A stretch of DNA of 64,000 nucleotides from Echinarachnius parma (Eukaryota; Echinodermata; Echinoidea; Clypeasteroida; Echinarachniidae): NCBI GenBank assembly GCA_037951105.1, contig JBAMJV010003308.1, positions 50,172 to 114,171 of the forward strand, in the 5' to 3' direction. Positions 12,311-25,450 of this stretch are shown here, in pieces. The translations under genes and the position numbers were made by a program. The first letter of the stretch is position 1. Each line of letters opens with the position of its first letter. Under the pieces are notes generated by a model that was not told where the DNA came from, searched no databases, and saw only the letters and a program-made list of their open reading frames with translations.

Positions 12311-14855
12311 ATGGCAGTTTCATAGAAAAAAATAATTCCTATTTACCTAATTAAACAGAGAAAATTAAGTGTTCTGAAACACTTTTCATTCAATCATAAA
12401 TATCTCAGTCTATAATTAGGGAGACATTTACAAATTAGTTGCTTAGACATTCCTTTTTCAGAATTCTGATGGAAGCACCCTGCCAATCTTTGGCATCCGT
12501 TATCTCAATTATTGAACTGATTATTTAACTTTCTCAAATTCAACCAAAATCGTGCGGCACTTGCAATTTTCTTGTACCTTGTTTGGCAACAGAAACATTA
12601 AAATGTGTTTTTATTTTTCAAATGTCCCCCTAATAATGAAATGAAAAGCGTTCCAGTATGCATTTCGATAAAATCTTGCATCAATTTTCACTTTTTTTTC
12701 TCTAGGTAAATAGCATTCTTATTCTACGAAACTCTCACAAATCATTCAGAAGAATCTTACAATGATATTGGTTTATGATTGAAGTTAATGGAGAGCTTTA
12801 AAACAATTAGCTAATTTGCATATTTTGTCAAATTCATTGAATAGAGTACCGAAGTGATGAGGTCACACTCTTTTGTTAAACCACGTAGTAATGGTTCTGA
12901 ACAAAAACTTGTCTTGAGATTTTGAAAGTGGGCTGGAGCTGGACAATTGCCTTCTTGGCAGCCGCTCAGTCACAATTTTTCTGGCTTGCCCGACATTATT
13001 AAGAACCGCTGCCCATGGCAATGAATAGATGTGACATCACACTTCCTTACACCACAAAACGACCAATAAGTCGGAAAATATGATTGCGCTCATTTTTGTG
13101 TACATTAAATTAAAGTACGAGTCATTTCCTTTAAAATGGTATATAATTTGTAATATTTGGACTATGCCAACCCTCTCAACATGAGCACCAAAGATTTTGT
13201 TCATGGCTGAAGCAATTTCAAAATAAGGGAGAAAATGGGCGGTGATCTGCGTCTATTCACAGAAGGTAGATTAAGATACCCTCATTCAGGAAATACTAAA
13301 ATCCAGAATCTCCTATTTTTTATCAAAACTTGACTACCTGTATTTCAATAACTTAAAGAGAAACTACTACCGAGACTGAACAGTCGTTTTGTGGTGTAAG
13401 GTCACATGCCATTATGTACAACATCCCGGAAACCAACATGGCCTCCCTCTAAACCCTAATAGGCATGAGTGTTTCACAGAGGCTAGGTAGAGCCTCTGAT
13501 AAAAAAGGTTTTATTTGTATTATATATTTAAAACAAATGTATGTATTACAGATTTGTTCTTGGGTGCTACCTCTGAAACTCTACATGATGACATAAATTG
13601 CATATTTAGAAAAAAAGCACCTAGCAAATGTTAGTGTGTTATGTGTGTGGTTGCGTGTTTCCAAAGTAGAAAAAACCCTCAAAAGAGCAATACCACATAT
13701 TTTTCTTCAAATTTATTAATTAAAAGACATTTTTTTTTAAAGCAACAACTTGGCTTTGGTAAGAATAAGACTTGCTGAAAAACAACTGTCAAACTATTTG
13801 TATAAAAGAATTATGTAAACGATTATACCCACAGAGCTGCAAACAGAAAAATGGAATTTTAAACCAAAAACAAACCAAAAATAACTTTGATGTCTAGTCT
13901 AAAGTGAAGTAGCAAGGGCAATGTGTTCAATGAGACAGGTTATTATGGGTGTTGCTGCTTCAATGCATTTTTTTTTCTTTTACTGCATCCTGTGCATATC
14001 CTATTATCATGAAATTAGTTCCATTGTACATTACATTCACTATACATGATGTTTACAATAAGATTGAAAATTAGAGGAAAAAGGACTTAACATGGAACAA
14101 AAGGAATGCCGTAATTATGCTATCAAAAAAAGGAATAATTCTGGGTAAAAGGGAATGATTGGCAGCTCTGTATCCACCTAAACATAATTTTTTTTTTTCA
14201 AATACCAGATACTAAACTTTCTATCCTCTTGTATCTTTGCTTTAACCAACACCATTTTAATGGAGCTAGCATGCCATTTGAATAATTTTTATTTTTTTAA
14301 AAGAGCAAACAAAATCCTAGAAATAGTCTACATTATTTTCTATCAAGTAAAGACAATACTCTGGATGGTCAAGCGAGCACAATTAATGACCTATCATCTG
14401 ACCCCACAAAACCCTAACAAATCGCAATATTGCAACTGCCTAATTTCAGTATTTCTGAATTCTCCAAAATCTCAGCTGTCCGGTGCTATAAAACTTGTTA
14501 TACTTATAATAACAACCTTATACAATAAGGTTCAGAAATTGAGCAATGACATAGACAGCTCATTGACAAAGTCAACTCCATTTTCTCCATTGTCTCAGCT
14601 TTACATTTGGCAACTTTATAAAGGTTTCATGGCAACAGGTTGCAACTATGTAACCAATTATCCACGTGATATCTGCCGATTCATTTCCTTACTGTAATTG
14701 TAGTAAGAAAATTCATCTGTAGTACAATAACAGTAAATTGACTGTTCTCCACATAAATCCAGCAAAGTATTTACTTGCAAGAAAACCACCTTAACAAAAT
14801 GGATTATTCTCCAGGTAAACATTAAGCGAGATATGATTTCTGATGATTAACATCA

Positions 14856-15100
14856 TACAGTCAAACCTGTGTATAGTGGCCACCTAAGGGAAACAAGAAA
14901 AGGGACCACTTAAGGCGGGTGACCTCTATCTACTGTAGACAGGTTCCCTTCGAGATTCTGAAATTCCCATAGACTTTGTAAAGAGCCGACCCGGTTCCCA
15001 TAGTCAAGGGGTTAACATTGCTTTTCTCTACACCGAACCACTTTAGGTGGCCACTTTAGGCAGGTTGGCTGCTACATACAAGTGGCCACTGGACTGTATA
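14856..15100. mobile_element. CAGTCAAACCTGT-family MITE in the TSNAX 3' region
   Basis: Ends TACAGTCAAACCTGTG (left) and CCACTGGACTGTA (right) flanked by TA; interior carries inverted gtggccac motifs. It begins 26 bp beyond the TSNAX stop codon, so it would be transcribed in the TSNAX 3'UTR. Relatives at 18028-18187, 28820-29145 and 32310-32470. Confidence 0.7.
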
Positions 15101-15125
15101 ATAACACCAGGCAAAATCAGAAGTT

Positions 15126-18100
15126 TTACATGGCTTCTTGGTCATAACCACTGTCTCTGTCCGTAGGAACGTTGATGGCATCCTTCAGCATGTGCTTGGG
15201 CATCTCGGAGCCACGAACCCTGATCACATAACACGCGTCCTCCATCTTCTTTAGACTCTGGCGCATCACCGTCGACTTGCGCGTCATCTCCCTCCCTGCC
15301 TGGTTGCCTAGCAACTGGAAGCCCTCGGTGACCAAGCGCATGAAGCCGAGGAGCTGGAAGGGTCGGTCGAGGTCGCCTCCTCCGACCGTGTTGATGCAGA
15401 GGCGCATGAGCTCCCCAGTGAAGTCGGCCAGGCCCAACATCACCTCCAGTGGAGGCAGCGGGAGCGAGATGTTTGGGGGAGCGACTGTCTTTTGGGTGTC
15501 CTTTTCGTTTCCATCATCTTTTTGTGACTCGCTCTTTTTAACACTGTCCTCTAGTTGTGATTCAACTGTTCCTTCCCTGTCATCTCCCTGTGCTGCACCT
15601 TCTTGGTCATTTCCATCCTTGACATCAGAGACATCTCTTGATGCAATCTCCATCTGGTCAGGAGTCTTCTCGACATTCTTGCTGGTGTTGGTTTCAGCCT
15701 CACCTGGCACTACTTTGTTGTCCTCATCCTGTGTCGAGTCCTACATCATCAGGAGAGGGAGTGTAAAATATACACAATTTTGCCATTGCATTCTTTGTTT
15801 GTGTTTGTTCTATTAGCCATGAAAGGAGAGTTGAATGCACAATGCATGTTCGCAGTATTTATACTGCATTGATAAAATTCTTTCTCTATTTATTAGCATC
15901 GCAGTGCTATTCGATGGATGGGACAATAGTAAACAGTTTTTAAGGCTCATTCAAATACATACGTATCCAAAAGGAAAGTGTTAGGTATTAATTTATTTTC
16001 ATCACACACAACCATCCATCACCAATAAATAAATAATTTGGTTAAAAACATTACAAGTACATAATTTGAACATCGGTGATCATATCATACAACAAAATGT
16101 ATGCTCTTTAAGAAATAAGCCAGAGCTCAACACTAGCACTTGCCTGAGGCAAGAAAAGTGCTATGGGCCAGCAAAATCTCATAAATGGTCTAGATTCAAC
16201 TAACATTTATGTTCAACTTCAAAAGAAAAATGTATGAAAAATTAGGAACACTTGAACAGTAGATTTAAAATTTACAGATCAAAACAGCAGGAAAGCATGT
16301 TCATTATTACACAAATGGCATTGTAAAAATGAGTAGAGGTCTATACCCCAAAGTTGCAATGTAAGACTTTGCAACCGAAAATGCATGAGCCCTATTAATT
16401 TGATGAATACATTTAATTTAATTTTGATGAAAAATTATGACTATCAAATAAATTGTTTATTTTGCTTCATAGGCACTGTAAGCGTGGAGGCTTGACTGGT
16501 TGGTTGGTTATTTGGTTTTTACAGTATGTGTTCAATCAAGTTTGATTATTTACGTCTGGGACGGCTCTTTACTGTCACCATCTGATAGACGCAGCCAGGG
16601 TTAGAACCTGGGCCAAGTAAAGTAAAAAAAGCGGAGTTCTGACCACTAGACCAGAACACCTCTTCGCAACACAGATTGAATAAACCCAACATGGGGGATA
16701 TATACGGGGTACAACCTTGCCCATTGTATAAATATCAAGTAATGTAAAGTGCTTACCATTTTCTTGGTCGGTATTTTATCCTGCTTTTGCAAGAAGGTAA
16801 GTCTTGAAGTGACCTCTTCCATGGAGACCAGTCTCTCTTCCTTGATGAACAGATAGAATGCCACAGCCTCTATGAACTCCTGCAGCCCGGGGGAAAAGGA
16901 TCTCAAGAACTGGTGCACACTCTCACCCTGTATTGGAGTATTGGAGTAAAAATGGATAAAAACAAAATTGTTGATGTTAACCCTTTAAAAATCTGTGTGT
17001 GTGTGTGTGTGTGGGAGGGGAGGGGGGGGGGGGGGGGTGTGGGTGGGGGACTGTTGACTTCCCCCCTTCTCCAATTTTACTTCTAAAGACAACATTCTTA
17101 CATCACAGCTTTGTGACTTTTGGTGGACATCCTCACCCTGTATGATTATTTCATAAATAAATACATTAATTATTTCAAATATAAATACTATACTATCAAA
17201 CTGAACTATGGTTCACACACCTCAAGGGTGTTTCTCTCAAGTTTCAATATATTATCATAGCATATAATTTATACATGTTCAGGACTGGTCCCGAAAATAC
17301 TTGGGCTCAAGTTCATATAGAATGCATATTATACCAAAACAAAGGTGCCTTCACCAGAGTAACAACTACAAGTAAATTCATTTACAAACCTTTAGCTCAT
17401 GTGCAATCTTTGAGATGAGGTTGTCTTGCAGAGTTTTCAGTCTAGTTTCTGCCTCCTCAAGTACCTTTTCTGAATCCCTGAGGAAAAATGAGGTAGAGGT
17501 TGTTTAAAATATTTGGAATATTTCAATACATGCTTGGGTTCTCTCTGAACCACAACACACACACAAATGTTAATTTAAACATTTTCAGACTTATATTCAT
17601 TGTTATTTTGTTCAATTTGTTCACAATACAACATTGCCAAATTAAATGAGCTTTGCTTGTTTCTGATTTGTTTGATTCTATTTTGTAATCTTTGGAAATT
17701 ATAGATGGCAATAATTGTAACTTTCAAAATGAAACTAAAGTTGAAAAGTGTATTACAAAATAAAAATATACAGTCTCATTGATAATGTGATTTAAGTTAT
17801 GCAACATTATGAATATTTACTTTTCTCTTCTTAGCTTGATTTGCACACCTAAACTGCAATTATGTTGAACCTTTTCAGGATTGGTCCCGAAAAATACTTG
17901 GGCTATGGAGAATACATGTTATACAAAATCTATCAGTCCTAAACGGGTTTATATTTAATTTAGAAATCAAGATTTTCAAGAGAGCGTAATAATTATACTG
18001 TGTCATTTTTTTTTCTGTGAGGGGATCTACAGTCAAAACCTGTCTAAGTGGCCACCTGGCTATAGCAGCCGACCTGCCTAGTATAGTGACCACATGAAAA

Positions 18101-21100
18101 GATCCCCTGCAGAGAAAAACAGTATTATTGAATAGGTCTTTAGAGGTTACCTGTCTACAGTGGCCACTGTACACAGGTTTGACTGTATCCAAACTAACCC
18201 TTGGATTCTGTGGAGTAGGAAGATGATCCTCTTGCTTTCAATGGTAACATCCCGGCTGATCTTCACAAGTCTCTCATACTTGTCATGCTTTCTGTCCAGC
18301 TCAGTCTGGTATTCCCTACATAAATAAATGATCATAAAACAGTAAATTACATTATTGAAAATGATAAGTTTTCTGGACGGTATTGATAAGATTTCTGGGC
18401 TAAAACTAACATGTGTATTAAAATCATTTAAATACTATATTGCAAAAGTTATGTTCCACTGTAGCTGGCAAAGCCCCCAAGAACCCTTATCACATTTGTC
18501 TTTTGTTCAGTATCGATTGGTGAGTTCTAGAGTATTCCACTTAACAATGGCAGTGCAGAATGGGGTAGAACTCTTAAGAACACGATGGAAGAGTATGGTA
18601 GATCCCACCTCCCTAAATGGAAACCCAAATGTACTTTATTGGATCTGATTTGACACTTTGGTTGATCTTACTTGAATATTTTGAGGGCTGGAGTAATTTC
18701 CACCGGCTCAGTCTCCTTCTCATCCTCCTGTCTCTGCTTGTCATGATGGTGGGAATGATTTCCTCTCCTGTTGCGTTTGTAGGGTCCTTTGGAAATTCAG
18801 AGACAAGAACAAATCTCACAGATTTGTACATATAAATGTATCTTGGGGGAAGAAACGGAAATCAATGCGAACAATATCATGGCATGCCTAATTCCCAGTG
18901 GCTTGACTCAACGTCCTAACTGATGGATTCTGTCCAGTTCTCAAGTAGATTCACCTACAGGTATTATTTCATCTCAAAATCAGTAATACTGCAGTTTCTG
19001 ACCGGATTTGCTTAGGGCTTCAAGAGGATGGAATAAGTTCATAAATACATGTTAAAATCATGCAACATTAACAAATACTATCAAGCTGACTTTGAAGGAC
19101 ACAACAGCTTCAAAATACCTGTTAAGCAGCGCAAAAAATACACTGGGACATAGGGCGATTTACAATTATTTATCAATAAAACTTAATTTCAATAGGGATA
19201 GTTGTTGAATCATAAAATAAAGCTTTAGTATACGGGGCCACCACATGTGTAACATACAAAGTATTTTACACAGAAGTACAGGTATGCTGAGAATGCTCGT
19301 CTTCAGTATGCTAGTATAGGGCACCCCTGGACTATGGGGCTGCCGCTTGCGGCAGCGAGTATAGGGTGGGATCTTTATGATCTGTTAATGTTATTACATT
19401 TACAATGTCTGAGAAAAATAAATATAAAACAAAATGAAAACAAATAAATCCAAGTAAAATATCCCTCGTGAACATTTACACGGAGGCGATTTTTCTTTCT
19501 AAATCTAAAATTCAAAAATAGCCCTCGTGAAATAAAAAGTATTTTTTTGGCCTGCTTTTTTAAAAAGCCTTTTAAAGCCCGGGCTTTGGCTTCGGGTAAG
19601 TAAACCCCTGGCATCCGATTTTCCCTGGATCTTATCCCGTTTTCACAGTCTGACGTAGTCTGATTTTTTAGACCGTCTCACTCTCACGGCTGGCCGACGA
19701 CACGCATAATAATTCGTGCCACTCTCCGATCATAATGAATTCAATTATTCATGCAGTTTATTTCGTCTGTATGGTTTTTAGATTTATTCGGACAAAATAA
19801 ACTCAGTCTCATTATGATTTTAGTTTATTTCGTCAGAGGATTTTAGGAAGATTTAATCAATTGCTTACCTGTCTTACTTTACTTAGTCCACCCCTAATCA
19901 ACAAAAAAAAGGGCTTCTTGCCTTCTAATTAACCTTTATTTAAATCCATTAACCCCGGTTTTCCCTTCTCTTCAAGACCACTCTGCCACTTTTAGACAGT
20001 AGGCTATTGATGATAACGTAGAGCAAAAAATAATGAATCCGTCTCCCTATTAACTAATCCACTTTCGATCCACCCCCTATGAGAATTTTGTACAGGTGTG
20101 TAGTTAATTTTCCATAGGGGGTGACTTCAAAGTGGATTATATATACTAGAGCGACGATGAAATGTTTGCAACAAGATTATGTGCGTGTCCAAATGTAATA
20201 CACGTGCACGCATCAATCTTGTTGCGAACATTTCATCGTCGCTCTAATCCACTTTGAAGTCACCCCCTATGGAAAATTAACTACACACCTGTACAAAATT
20301 CTCATAGGGGGTGGATCGAAAGTGGATTAGTTAATAGGGAGACGGATTCATTATTTTTTGCTCTAATAGCGTTATCATTAATAGCCTACTGACTACTGTC
20401 TTATACTTATACAATAGTTATAGCGATGGATTTGTATGATCATCTGATCTTTTGTCAAGCTTTTGTGATGGATCGTGATGTCTTGGGGATAATAGCCCCA
20501 TCCAAATGTGCAAGCCTGGTGGATTGAAATCACTCGAATATTGGTAGCGTCTGAGCTGCACAGCGCTAGTGCACGCACTCAGTGTTTTCGCACAGTTTCG
20601 GATAGGATAACAAAGGGAATCTATTGAAAGTTAACGGACCATGAGAAGGTATTGTGACTATTGAAAATCGTCGGTATTTTGGAGGGTGGGAATTTGAGGT
20701 CCCCAGTGACCTAAAGTAAGAGAAGGCCGTTTAGTCCATTAAGTACACACTATCATATCACACTTGTTTTTATCAACTTTCAACAATGCAATTTATACAC
20801 GAGTAGTCCAGTCGAATTCGTACACGGACATTTAATATTGTACTGCGGTCCTACCAATCACCGCGAACACCGTGAAGCACTACGAAGCACTACGAATTCA
20901 CTACGAAACACTACTAAGCACTACGAAGAGCTAAAAGATAGCTTTTAGGAGCGCACGTAGGAGTAGATGATCGAGGTACGGTAGCTGCCATGACAAGCAC
21001 GGTACAGACACGATTCACAATTCATGATCGCTAGAATGTTAGGAGGATTGTTATAATTGTAATCAGGGGCGTCGATCACGGGGGGGGGGGAGGGATATAG

Positions 21101-23239
21101 GCCCCAATATTTCAGGTGAGGGGGGGGTGGCCTGTATTATCACCCCCCCCCCCCCCCCAATATTTGGGGTTCAAACATTACAATTATAAAGGAGCATTGC
21201 CCCCACCCCCGGGGGGGGGGGGGGGGGCACTAAAATTATTTTCTGACGAGGGTGTGCCTCACGGAACTCTGAAATGGGGGTCTGAAGAGCTGACTACAAG
21301 CACAAAATATAGACGGTCTTTGGAGCTACACTCCGTTTGAAACGGGAAGTTAAGGGGTCTAAGGAGCAGACTATAACTACAAAATACATAGACTTGGAGC
21401 TACCAAAGACCTACAGAAACCCTTAAAAAGGCTCAAATGGTGGTCCAAGGAGCCGAACTAGAAGAGAAAAATGGACCATGGCGCTAGTCAAATAGACAAA
21501 TACATAGCCAAGTCATTCCGAGGGTCTATGGAGCGGCAATTTTTGAAAATCGGGTATCTTAAGAGCTGCGATCGGGTGTGAAAAAGGGGTTCTTTTAAAC
21601 GGCACATATATACCCGTCTTACATTATACATGAGTTCCCCCCCCCCCCCCTGGGATTGTCCCCTCTCATGAATGGAAGTTGTTACTATAGTATAGTCTAC
21701 TTTAAGCCACTTTTTGATAATACGAAACTGCCCAAATCCAAAATCTTCCGGGGCTGCGCCCCTGGAACCCCCATTAAGGTTATTTGACCCAGTACCAGCC
21801 ATGATGTACTCATTAATCATTTCAGTTACATTCTTGTCATATATTGAGTAGCATTGATCTACTACCATGCTTTGACATTGATCATTATCGAATTGGATGA
21901 ATGTTTGGCAGCTACCATAGTCTACCTGACTACCTCTACGTGCGCGCATAAAAGCGAGTTTTTAGTACAGGGTGCTCTTCGCAGTGCAATCTTCGTCTTC
22001 GTAGTGCTTCATAGTACTAAGAAGACGTGCTCTTCGCAGTGCTTCGTAGGGATTTCGTAGTGCTTCGTAGTGAGCTTCGCAGTGCTTCGCAGTGCTTAGT
22101 ATAGATCGACAAATCTATCGCTTTCATGGCCTTTTTGACATTATTATTGTTATTTTCACTGTCGGCATTCTAGCGATAGACGCGACCGATACGCGGTGCC
22201 TTAAGAGGCAAGAACACCGTAAGTCCGCAGTAAAAGTTACTTACGGAATAACATTTTTGTTGGGACATAAAACACCACATTCTCACACTTTGAGCGACAT
22301 TTGTAGCCCTATCAATACATTTAGGGCTGATATAATACTTTAACTCACCGATATCGTGTGTCGCTATACATGTCATTCTATAATTACGGCGAATTGTGAG
22401 ATTTTCCACAATTTTCCATGCCTCTTCTTCGGTCTTTCGCGGTACTTTTTGTTCAAACTGCCAAAAAAAAAAATATAACGTGCATCCGTATGCGCGAACA
22501 CTTTTTCAGAAACTTAGGCAGCTAGGTACGGTACAGCGCGCGCGCCGCAAAGCTGCTATACAGAACTTGGGCGCGCCAAGTTATAGCAGCTTTGCGGCGC
22601 GCGCGCTGTACCGTACCTAGCTGCCTAAGTTTCTGAAAAAGTGTTCGCGCATACGGATGCACGTTATTTTTTTTTTTTTGCAGTTTGAACAAAAAGTACC
22701 GCGAAAGACCGAAGAAGAGGCATGGAAAATTGTGGAAAATCTCACAATTCGCCGTAATTATAGAATGACATGTATAGCGACACACGATATCGGTGAGTTA
22801 AAGTATTATATCAGCCCTAAATGTATTGATAGGGCTACAAATGTCGCTCAAAGTGTGAGAATGTGGTGTTTTATGTCCCAACAAAAATGTTATTCCGTAA
22901 GTAACTTTTACTGCGGACTTACGGTGTTCTTGCCTCTTAAGGCACCGCGTATCGGTCGCGTCTATCGCTAGAATGCCGACAGTGAAAATAACAATAATAA
23001 TGTCAAAAAGGCCATGAAAGCGATAGATTTGTCGATCTATGCTTAGTAGTGATCCTTGGCGATTGGTAGGACCCTTGTACTGACACGGAATTCAACGTAT
23101 GGGCACTTATCAAGAGTAAGATTAGTGACGGCCCACGTTGCCGTCGGAACAGTTCCCAGCGGAAACATCAAAACTCAATAGTTTTACCACATAATATTTA
23201 TCAACACTTACCTCTATTACGCTTCTCAGACTCGGCCAT
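15126..23239 (-). CDS. TSNAX: Translin-associated factor X (TRAX)
   Basis: TRAX pairs with translin in the C3PO endoribonuclease, which trims passenger strands and tRNA fragments. Coding exons in transcript order: 23239-23212, 18786-18672, 18315-18199, 17477-17390, 16927-16757, 15740-15126; 377 aa. Seen: a basic His/Arg-rich N-terminus, [20 protein letters not shown] (from about residue 57), the helical GLQEFIEAV segment with Glu133 and Glu136, [10 protein letters not shown] with Asp279, and the C-terminal [10 protein letters not shown]. The two Glu and the Asp match the catalytic acidic triad of TRAX, so an active nuclease subunit is expected. It is much longer than vertebrate TRAX (about 290 aa) because an acidic, low-complexity stretch (about residues 185-260, Asp/Glu/Lys/Ser-rich) lies between the catalytic Glu pair and the Asp, all inside the last exon. 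Exon 1 is only 28 coding nt; the join gives a clean glycine codon. Intron 1 is 4.4 kb and hosts mobile DNA. Confidence 0.93.
18028..18187. mobile_element. CAGTCAAACCTGT-family MITE beside a splice donor
   Basis: Perfectly recognisable inverted ends TACAGTCAAAACCTGT and ACAGGTTTGACTGTA over 160 bp, with inner gtggccac motifs. It ends 12 bp from the exon 3 border of TSNAX (donor GTTAGT at 18198-18193), so it occupies the start of that intron. Confidence 0.85.
19995..20400. mobile_element. Palindromic element, ~185-bp arms
   Basis: Left arm from gacagtaggctattgatg, right arm ending atagcctactgactactgtc; the arms (for example ccaccccctatgagaatttt against its complement at about 20300) are almost identical and flank a short loop containing ttatgtgcgtgtcc. 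No coding capacity. In TSNAX intron 1. Confidence 0.85.
20846..23074. mobile_element. 2.2-kb foldback-type transposon with exact 8-bp target duplication
   Basis: Flanked by TTGTACTG at 20838-20845 and 23075-23082. Ends are inverted: CGGTCCTACCAATCACC on the left and GATTGGTAGGACCC on the right. Next to the left end are tandem gcactacgaa units (20870-20930); their complement, ttcgtagtgc, is repeated at 21965-22095. The middle has long G and C runs. No transposase is visible. A second fragment with the same gggtcctac / gcactacgaag start lies at 23813-23960. The 8-bp duplication is compatible with hAT or P superfamilies; neither is proven. It lies 137 bp from TSNAX exon 1 on the intron side. Confidence 0.8.
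22100..23046. repeat. ~0.95-kb near-perfect palindrome
   Basis: Two arms of about 470 bp, nearly identical in inverted orientation, centred near 22573 (cttgggcgcgccaag). Every short open frame in one arm reappears in the other on the opposite strand (22092-22343/22657-22971 with 22170-22409; 22396-22620 with 22522-22785), which is why none is called as a gene. Centre is G+C-rich with cgcgcgcg runs. It forms the right part of the 20846-23074 element. Confidence 0.9.
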
Positions 23240-24094
23240 CACGGGAGATAAATTGTAGGTGGTTTCTAGCAAAAAGAATACTGTAAGAAGAAGCAAAAGC
23301 TGATGGCAATCCTGTGACAGCACACGAACTTTTCAACAAGCAGCTGAAATGTCTTTCGATATTTAGCGGGCCCAGCTGAGCAATTACCCCGACACTACCG
23401 GCCTACCAACCTATGAGCGCAGCGCCCAAATATGCAACTTGGCTAGCTGGATTTGGATTTCAGCGAGATCCGAGAATTAGTAAGATATGTTCTGCATTTT
23501 CCGCAAGCTGCACTGCAGGATTTTTACTTTGACCATGTTGACAGTTAATATAAAAGATGACAAGATAACTGAAATGAATAATGATTGATAAAATTAAATA
23601 ATTATAAACAAATTTGTAATTAATACAAATAATAATAGTAGACCCTATACAAAACTAAATCTAAAAAATTATGAATTTTATTTTTTATTTTTGTAATACA
23701 ACTACTTGCGGTACCCACTACTTGTATTAATAGTTATGACAAGGACTTATGTATGTTGTTTGTTTTTTGACTGTTTCTAACTTTCTTATAGTGATCCATT
23801 ACCTTTGACTTTGTAGGGTCCTACGGCTACTAAGCACTACGAAGTACATGTAGTGTAAAGCATTGCGAGGAGCACTTGGATGAGAAGGCAAAGCACTTAT
23901 ACGGCTACGCAGCACTGTAAAGATTATATGTTCAAGGTCAACAAGAATCACTGCGAACAGTGCAAAGAGGATCGTGTATCGTAGGAATGGGAAGCTAAAG
24001 TACATGTGATGTGCGCACTTTTAGTTTTAGTGACTACATCACATTCGTTCATGATATATTAAACTTTACGCAATACAAGAAATTAACCTTTTTG

Positions 24095-24240
24095 CCTTGT
24101 TGCCCAGTCGGGCAAGTAAAAACAAGATTTTTCACCTTCTAGCGGCCCGAAACCTTAATTTGGTGGCCCTAACAAAGAAAAACATAACAAATTATGTGAC
24201 ATTTGCTGGCCCGAATGCCATGGGCCAGTAGAAATTAAAG
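24095..24240. repeat. Dispersed repeat with cccagtcgggcaagtaaaaac
   Basis: Matches 43165-43330 closely (both read cagtcgggcaagtaaaaaca then agatttttc and ggtggccct). Related sequence is seen in the opposite orientation at about 31945-32145 and partially at 42000-42150. No inverted ends were found; class unknown. Confidence 0.6.
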
Positions 24241-25187
24241 GTATGGTGAATATATGAATATTCATGAGCAGCAGTGTTACTGCTCAATAAATATGCAATT
24301 TTTTTACTAACCACTATTTTTTATGTGAGAAAATATATCTATTATATTAATACCGTAAGCTTCAACCCCCAAAATGGTTCCCACTCGAGATATCCTCACC
24401 CCGAGGATTCGGCGACTTCCCGACCGTCGCGATCGAAGGATATACGTTTTGCGGAGGACAATAAGGCATTCCCGAGTCGCTCACGCCCCGTGGTCGTCGT
24501 CCAGATCGAAGAAAAGGGAAAGTCAGCAATGTCAATTGCCCGTTTAAGACGCCGAGCATTGACTAACGATTTATCGCCGTAAAAGTATTTGTAAGAATAT
24601 AAATTGGAGTAGATAAAACAAATAAATTATCGAGAAAACATTTTTAGATATAACACGTTGCGAAACTACCCAGGTTATGATAAATATCAATATTTATATT
24701 ACGCGGATGGTATGGTAATGATCGCTATTGCCGATTGGCATCGTGTTTGTAGGTGCATAGACAACCAAATGCGACAACTTCAATTTAGCTGCGGTTATAC
24801 AACGAGCGATGGCTGTACAGCCATGTATACACGTCGCGCAGTCATCTAATTACCCCACCGAACCGTAGTTTATTTGCATAGCTCACTGACCTGCTGACCA
24901 TCGTCTCTGGTCACTATCTCATTCGCCCTACCGTACATGATACTATAATTGCGCCAGCTTGTGGTAAGATGTATTAAGTCCGCGAGCTCACATGCTTTGT
25001 ACACAGCTGAGCGGGCGTACAAAGTGCATTGAAGTGAATAAAGCGGGGTGGACAATGGTGGAGCAGGGGAGTTGTATACAATCTCGACATCTTGCGGTAA
25101 GATGAGTGTATTATGCCATCCGCGAAGAGAAGACGCCTGGGGGTGGGGGGGGGGGGGGGGGTATCTGCTCATTTATTATGCAATGCA

Positions 25188-25450
25188 TGTATTGACGGCT
25201 ACTATTCCCTTCAACCATGGAACTCCCATATCCTTGCTTCAACGGAATATAATAATATATCATCGGGTTTCACAAGAATATGACAAAATGTATACGCCGG
25301 AGAACTTAGATTGGATATGAAAAGTTTATGGGATGCATGTATATAGACGGCTACTATTCCCTTCAAAGGAATATATCATCGGGTTTCACAAGAATATGAC
25401 AAAATGTATACACCGGAGAACTTAGATTGGATATGAAACGTTCATGGGAC
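25188..25450. repeat. Direct duplication of ~130 bp
   Basis: Two copies sharing gacggctactattcccttca and catcgggtttcacaagaata, followed by gacaaaatgtatac and ggagaacttagattggat; the second lacks a short internal piece. Confidence 0.8.

Larger units (their letters stand above)
10312..15125. other. Spacer between convergent arginine kinase and TSNAX
   Basis: It carries the 3'UTRs of both genes. The first AATAAA after the kinase stop is at 10770-10775; on the minus strand the first AATAAA after the TSNAX stop is at 14293-14288. Both are candidates only. The interval also holds a TTAA palindrome (11716-12183) and a MITE (14856-15100). The 145-codon frame at 14260-14697 has no recognisable domain and is not called as a gene. 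Confidence 0.5.

Noticed and set aside
14260-14697. 145-codon plus-strand open frame
   Set aside because: No recognisable domain, no splice context, and it lies antisense to the likely TSNAX 3'UTR.
15277-15816. 179-codon plus-strand open frame
   Set aside because: Antisense shadow of the last TSNAX exon; low-complexity Ser/Pro.
22396-22785. Arg-rich open frames on both strands
   Set aside because: Mirror images of each other from the palindrome arms; no start context or family match.
24362-24582. Overlapping frames in the CpG-rich patch
   Set aside because: Both strands open by composition only; no domain, and no splice partners seen.
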